A stretch of 64,000 nt of DNA from Halomonas sp. KG2 (GTDB lineage: Bacteria; Pseudomonadota; Gammaproteobacteria; Pseudomonadales; Halomonadaceae). Shown here one piece after another: positions 63,410 to 64,000 of this stretch (position 1 is the stretch's first letter; each line of letters opens with the position of its first letter). The stretch is from contig CP098528.1 of NCBI GenBank assembly GCA_030440445.1, forward strand, positions 1,922,001 to 1,986,000, given 5' to 3'. The position numbers and the translations under genes were made by a program. The notes beneath the pieces were generated by a model. That model had not been told where the DNA came from, made no database searches, and worked only from the letters and a program-made list of their open reading frames with translations.

Positions 63410-63886
63410 ATGGCTGATATTACCGAGACTGAATTGGATATTGCTGTCAGGGTTCAAGAGGCAGCGTTTAAAATGGATGATGGCTATGAAAGTGCGCTGC
63501 GCAAGCGCACCGATATCGGCGCTATTGTCACCTTCACGGGATTTGTGCGTGACTTTAATGAGTCCCCTGATGTTATTGGGCTTACTCTTGAGCACTACCC
63601 AGGGATGACCGAGCGCACATTAACGCAGATTGGTGAGCAGGCAGGTCAGCGCTGGGCGTTACAGGCCGTACGGATTATTCACCGCATTGGTGATTTGACG
63701 CCGGGAGACCCTATTGTGCGCGTTCTGGTGGCCAGTGCTCATCGCCGCGATGCTTTCCAAGCCTGCGACTTTATTATGGACTTTTTAAAAACCCAGGCGC
63801 CGTTTTGGAAGAAAGAGCACTCCCGCCAGGGGGCTTACTGGGTAAAAGAGCGGCATACTGATCAGCAAGCTGCAGAGCGCTGGTAG
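63410..63886 (+). CDS. moaE: molybdopterin synthase catalytic subunit
   Basis: 158 residues from ATG 63410, 4 bases after the moaCD stop; the GGGTGGG of the upstream gene end serves as RBS. IGAIVTFTGFVRDFNESPDV (with the conserved Arg), LEHYPGMTERTL, VRIIHRIGDLTPGDPIVRVLVASAHRRDAFQACDFIMDFLK and WKKEHSRQGAYWV (catalytic Lys region) match MoaE. Converts cyclic pyranopterin to molybdopterin with the MoaD tail. Confidence 0.95.
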   Translation: MADITETELDIAVRVQEAAFKMDDGYESALRKRTDIGAIVTFTGFVRDFNESPDVIGLTLEHYPGMTERTLTQIGEQAGQRWALQAVRIIHRIGDLTPGDPIVRVLVASAHRRDAFQACDFIMDFLKTQAPFWKKEHSRQGAYWVKERHTDQQAAERW

Positions 63887-64000
63887 ACGATATTGCCCAA
63901 CAGCATCAATATCGCCAATGGCTTTAACTATCGCTAATGGCTTCTGAAGAGGGCATTTCGGTTGCCATTATTTGTAAATGTACATCTGGCATGTGCTGAA
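63887..64000. other. right-hand end, no gene seen
   Basis: 114 bases after moaE. Two similar copies of ATCGCYAATGGCTT (about 63912 and 63930) are present. No terminator or start codon with RBS could be supported before the window ends. Confidence 0.4.

Noticed and set aside
63912..63945. Short direct repeats ATCGCYAATGGCTT at the right end
   Set aside because: Only two copies in a short spacer; too little to support a repeat family or binding array.
1..64000. CRISPR arrays, prophage or complete insertion sequences
   Set aside because: No regularly spaced repeats, integrase, capsid or transposase genes were seen on either strand.

Overview
The window looks like a chromosomal segment of a gammaproteobacterium close to Halomonas/Vreelandella (Halomonadaceae). 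The reasons are the moderate GC, the phasin and fumC/hda/purMN neighbourhoods, and above all the run LysR-leuC-leuD-leuB-asd-fimV-truA-trpF-trpBA-accD-folC-dedD-cvpA-purF-metZ, which I recall in nearly the same order in Pseudomonas. The species call is inference; no 16S rRNA gene is present.

Bases 1 to about 16,000 are accessory. A minus-strand pair (SUMF1-type protein and a CarG-like secreted protein) is followed by small, mostly plus-strand genes of unrelated function: DUF4336, a GNAT remnant, a GFA protein, a LysE exporter, a stand-alone TipAS drug-binding protein, a MATE pump coupled to a glyoxalase-like protein, peptidase E, GNATs, CHM isomerase and an SH3 protein. Base composition shifts from gene to gene, and several gene ends and starts carry integron-like half-sites, best seen in the attC-like hairpin at 3000-3068. 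From 9,100 to 16,000 come two LysR/target pairs (a flavin monooxygenase and a glutathione transferase), a P-loop protein, two more GNATs and a class A beta-lactamase with an RTG motif.

Bases 16,000 to 34,000 are conserved biosynthesis: a divergent LysR gene with two palindromes, leuCDB, asd, fimV, truA, trpF-trpBA, accD-folC-dedD-cvpA, purF and metZ. Bases 34,000 to 52,000 hold the yceJ/yceI pair, a second MATE pump, an NCS2 purine permease, phhB with an aromatic aminotransferase, a diguanylate cyclase, SUMT, a coiled-coil membrane protein, mrp, dcd, purN/purM, perM-hda, a phasin, fumC and an exported or membrane-anchored endonuclease/phosphatase-type protein.

Bases 52,000 to 64,000 start with two identical tandem tRNA-Val(GAC) genes, then methionine genes (free-methionine sulfoxide reductase, metQ, metI, metN) on the minus strand. 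The metN leader contains what I read as a SAM-II riboswitch followed by a Rho-independent terminator with a possible anti-terminator. Riboflavin synthase and a nucleobase salvage block follow (NCS2 permease, apt, gpt, ung, upp, uraA). The window closes with molybdopterin genes mobB, a moaC-moaD fusion and moaE. The two NCS2 purine permease genes, 18 kb apart, share a near-identical 16-base palindrome upstream, which suggests one regulator for both.

The strongest candidates for something little described are the SAM-II/attenuator leader of metNIQ outside its usual alphaproteobacterial setting, the shared purine-permease operator, the MoaC-MoaD fusion, the integron-like cassette tract, and the RTG-type chromosomal beta-lactamase. 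I saw no CRISPR array, prophage, complete insertion sequence or classical defence system.
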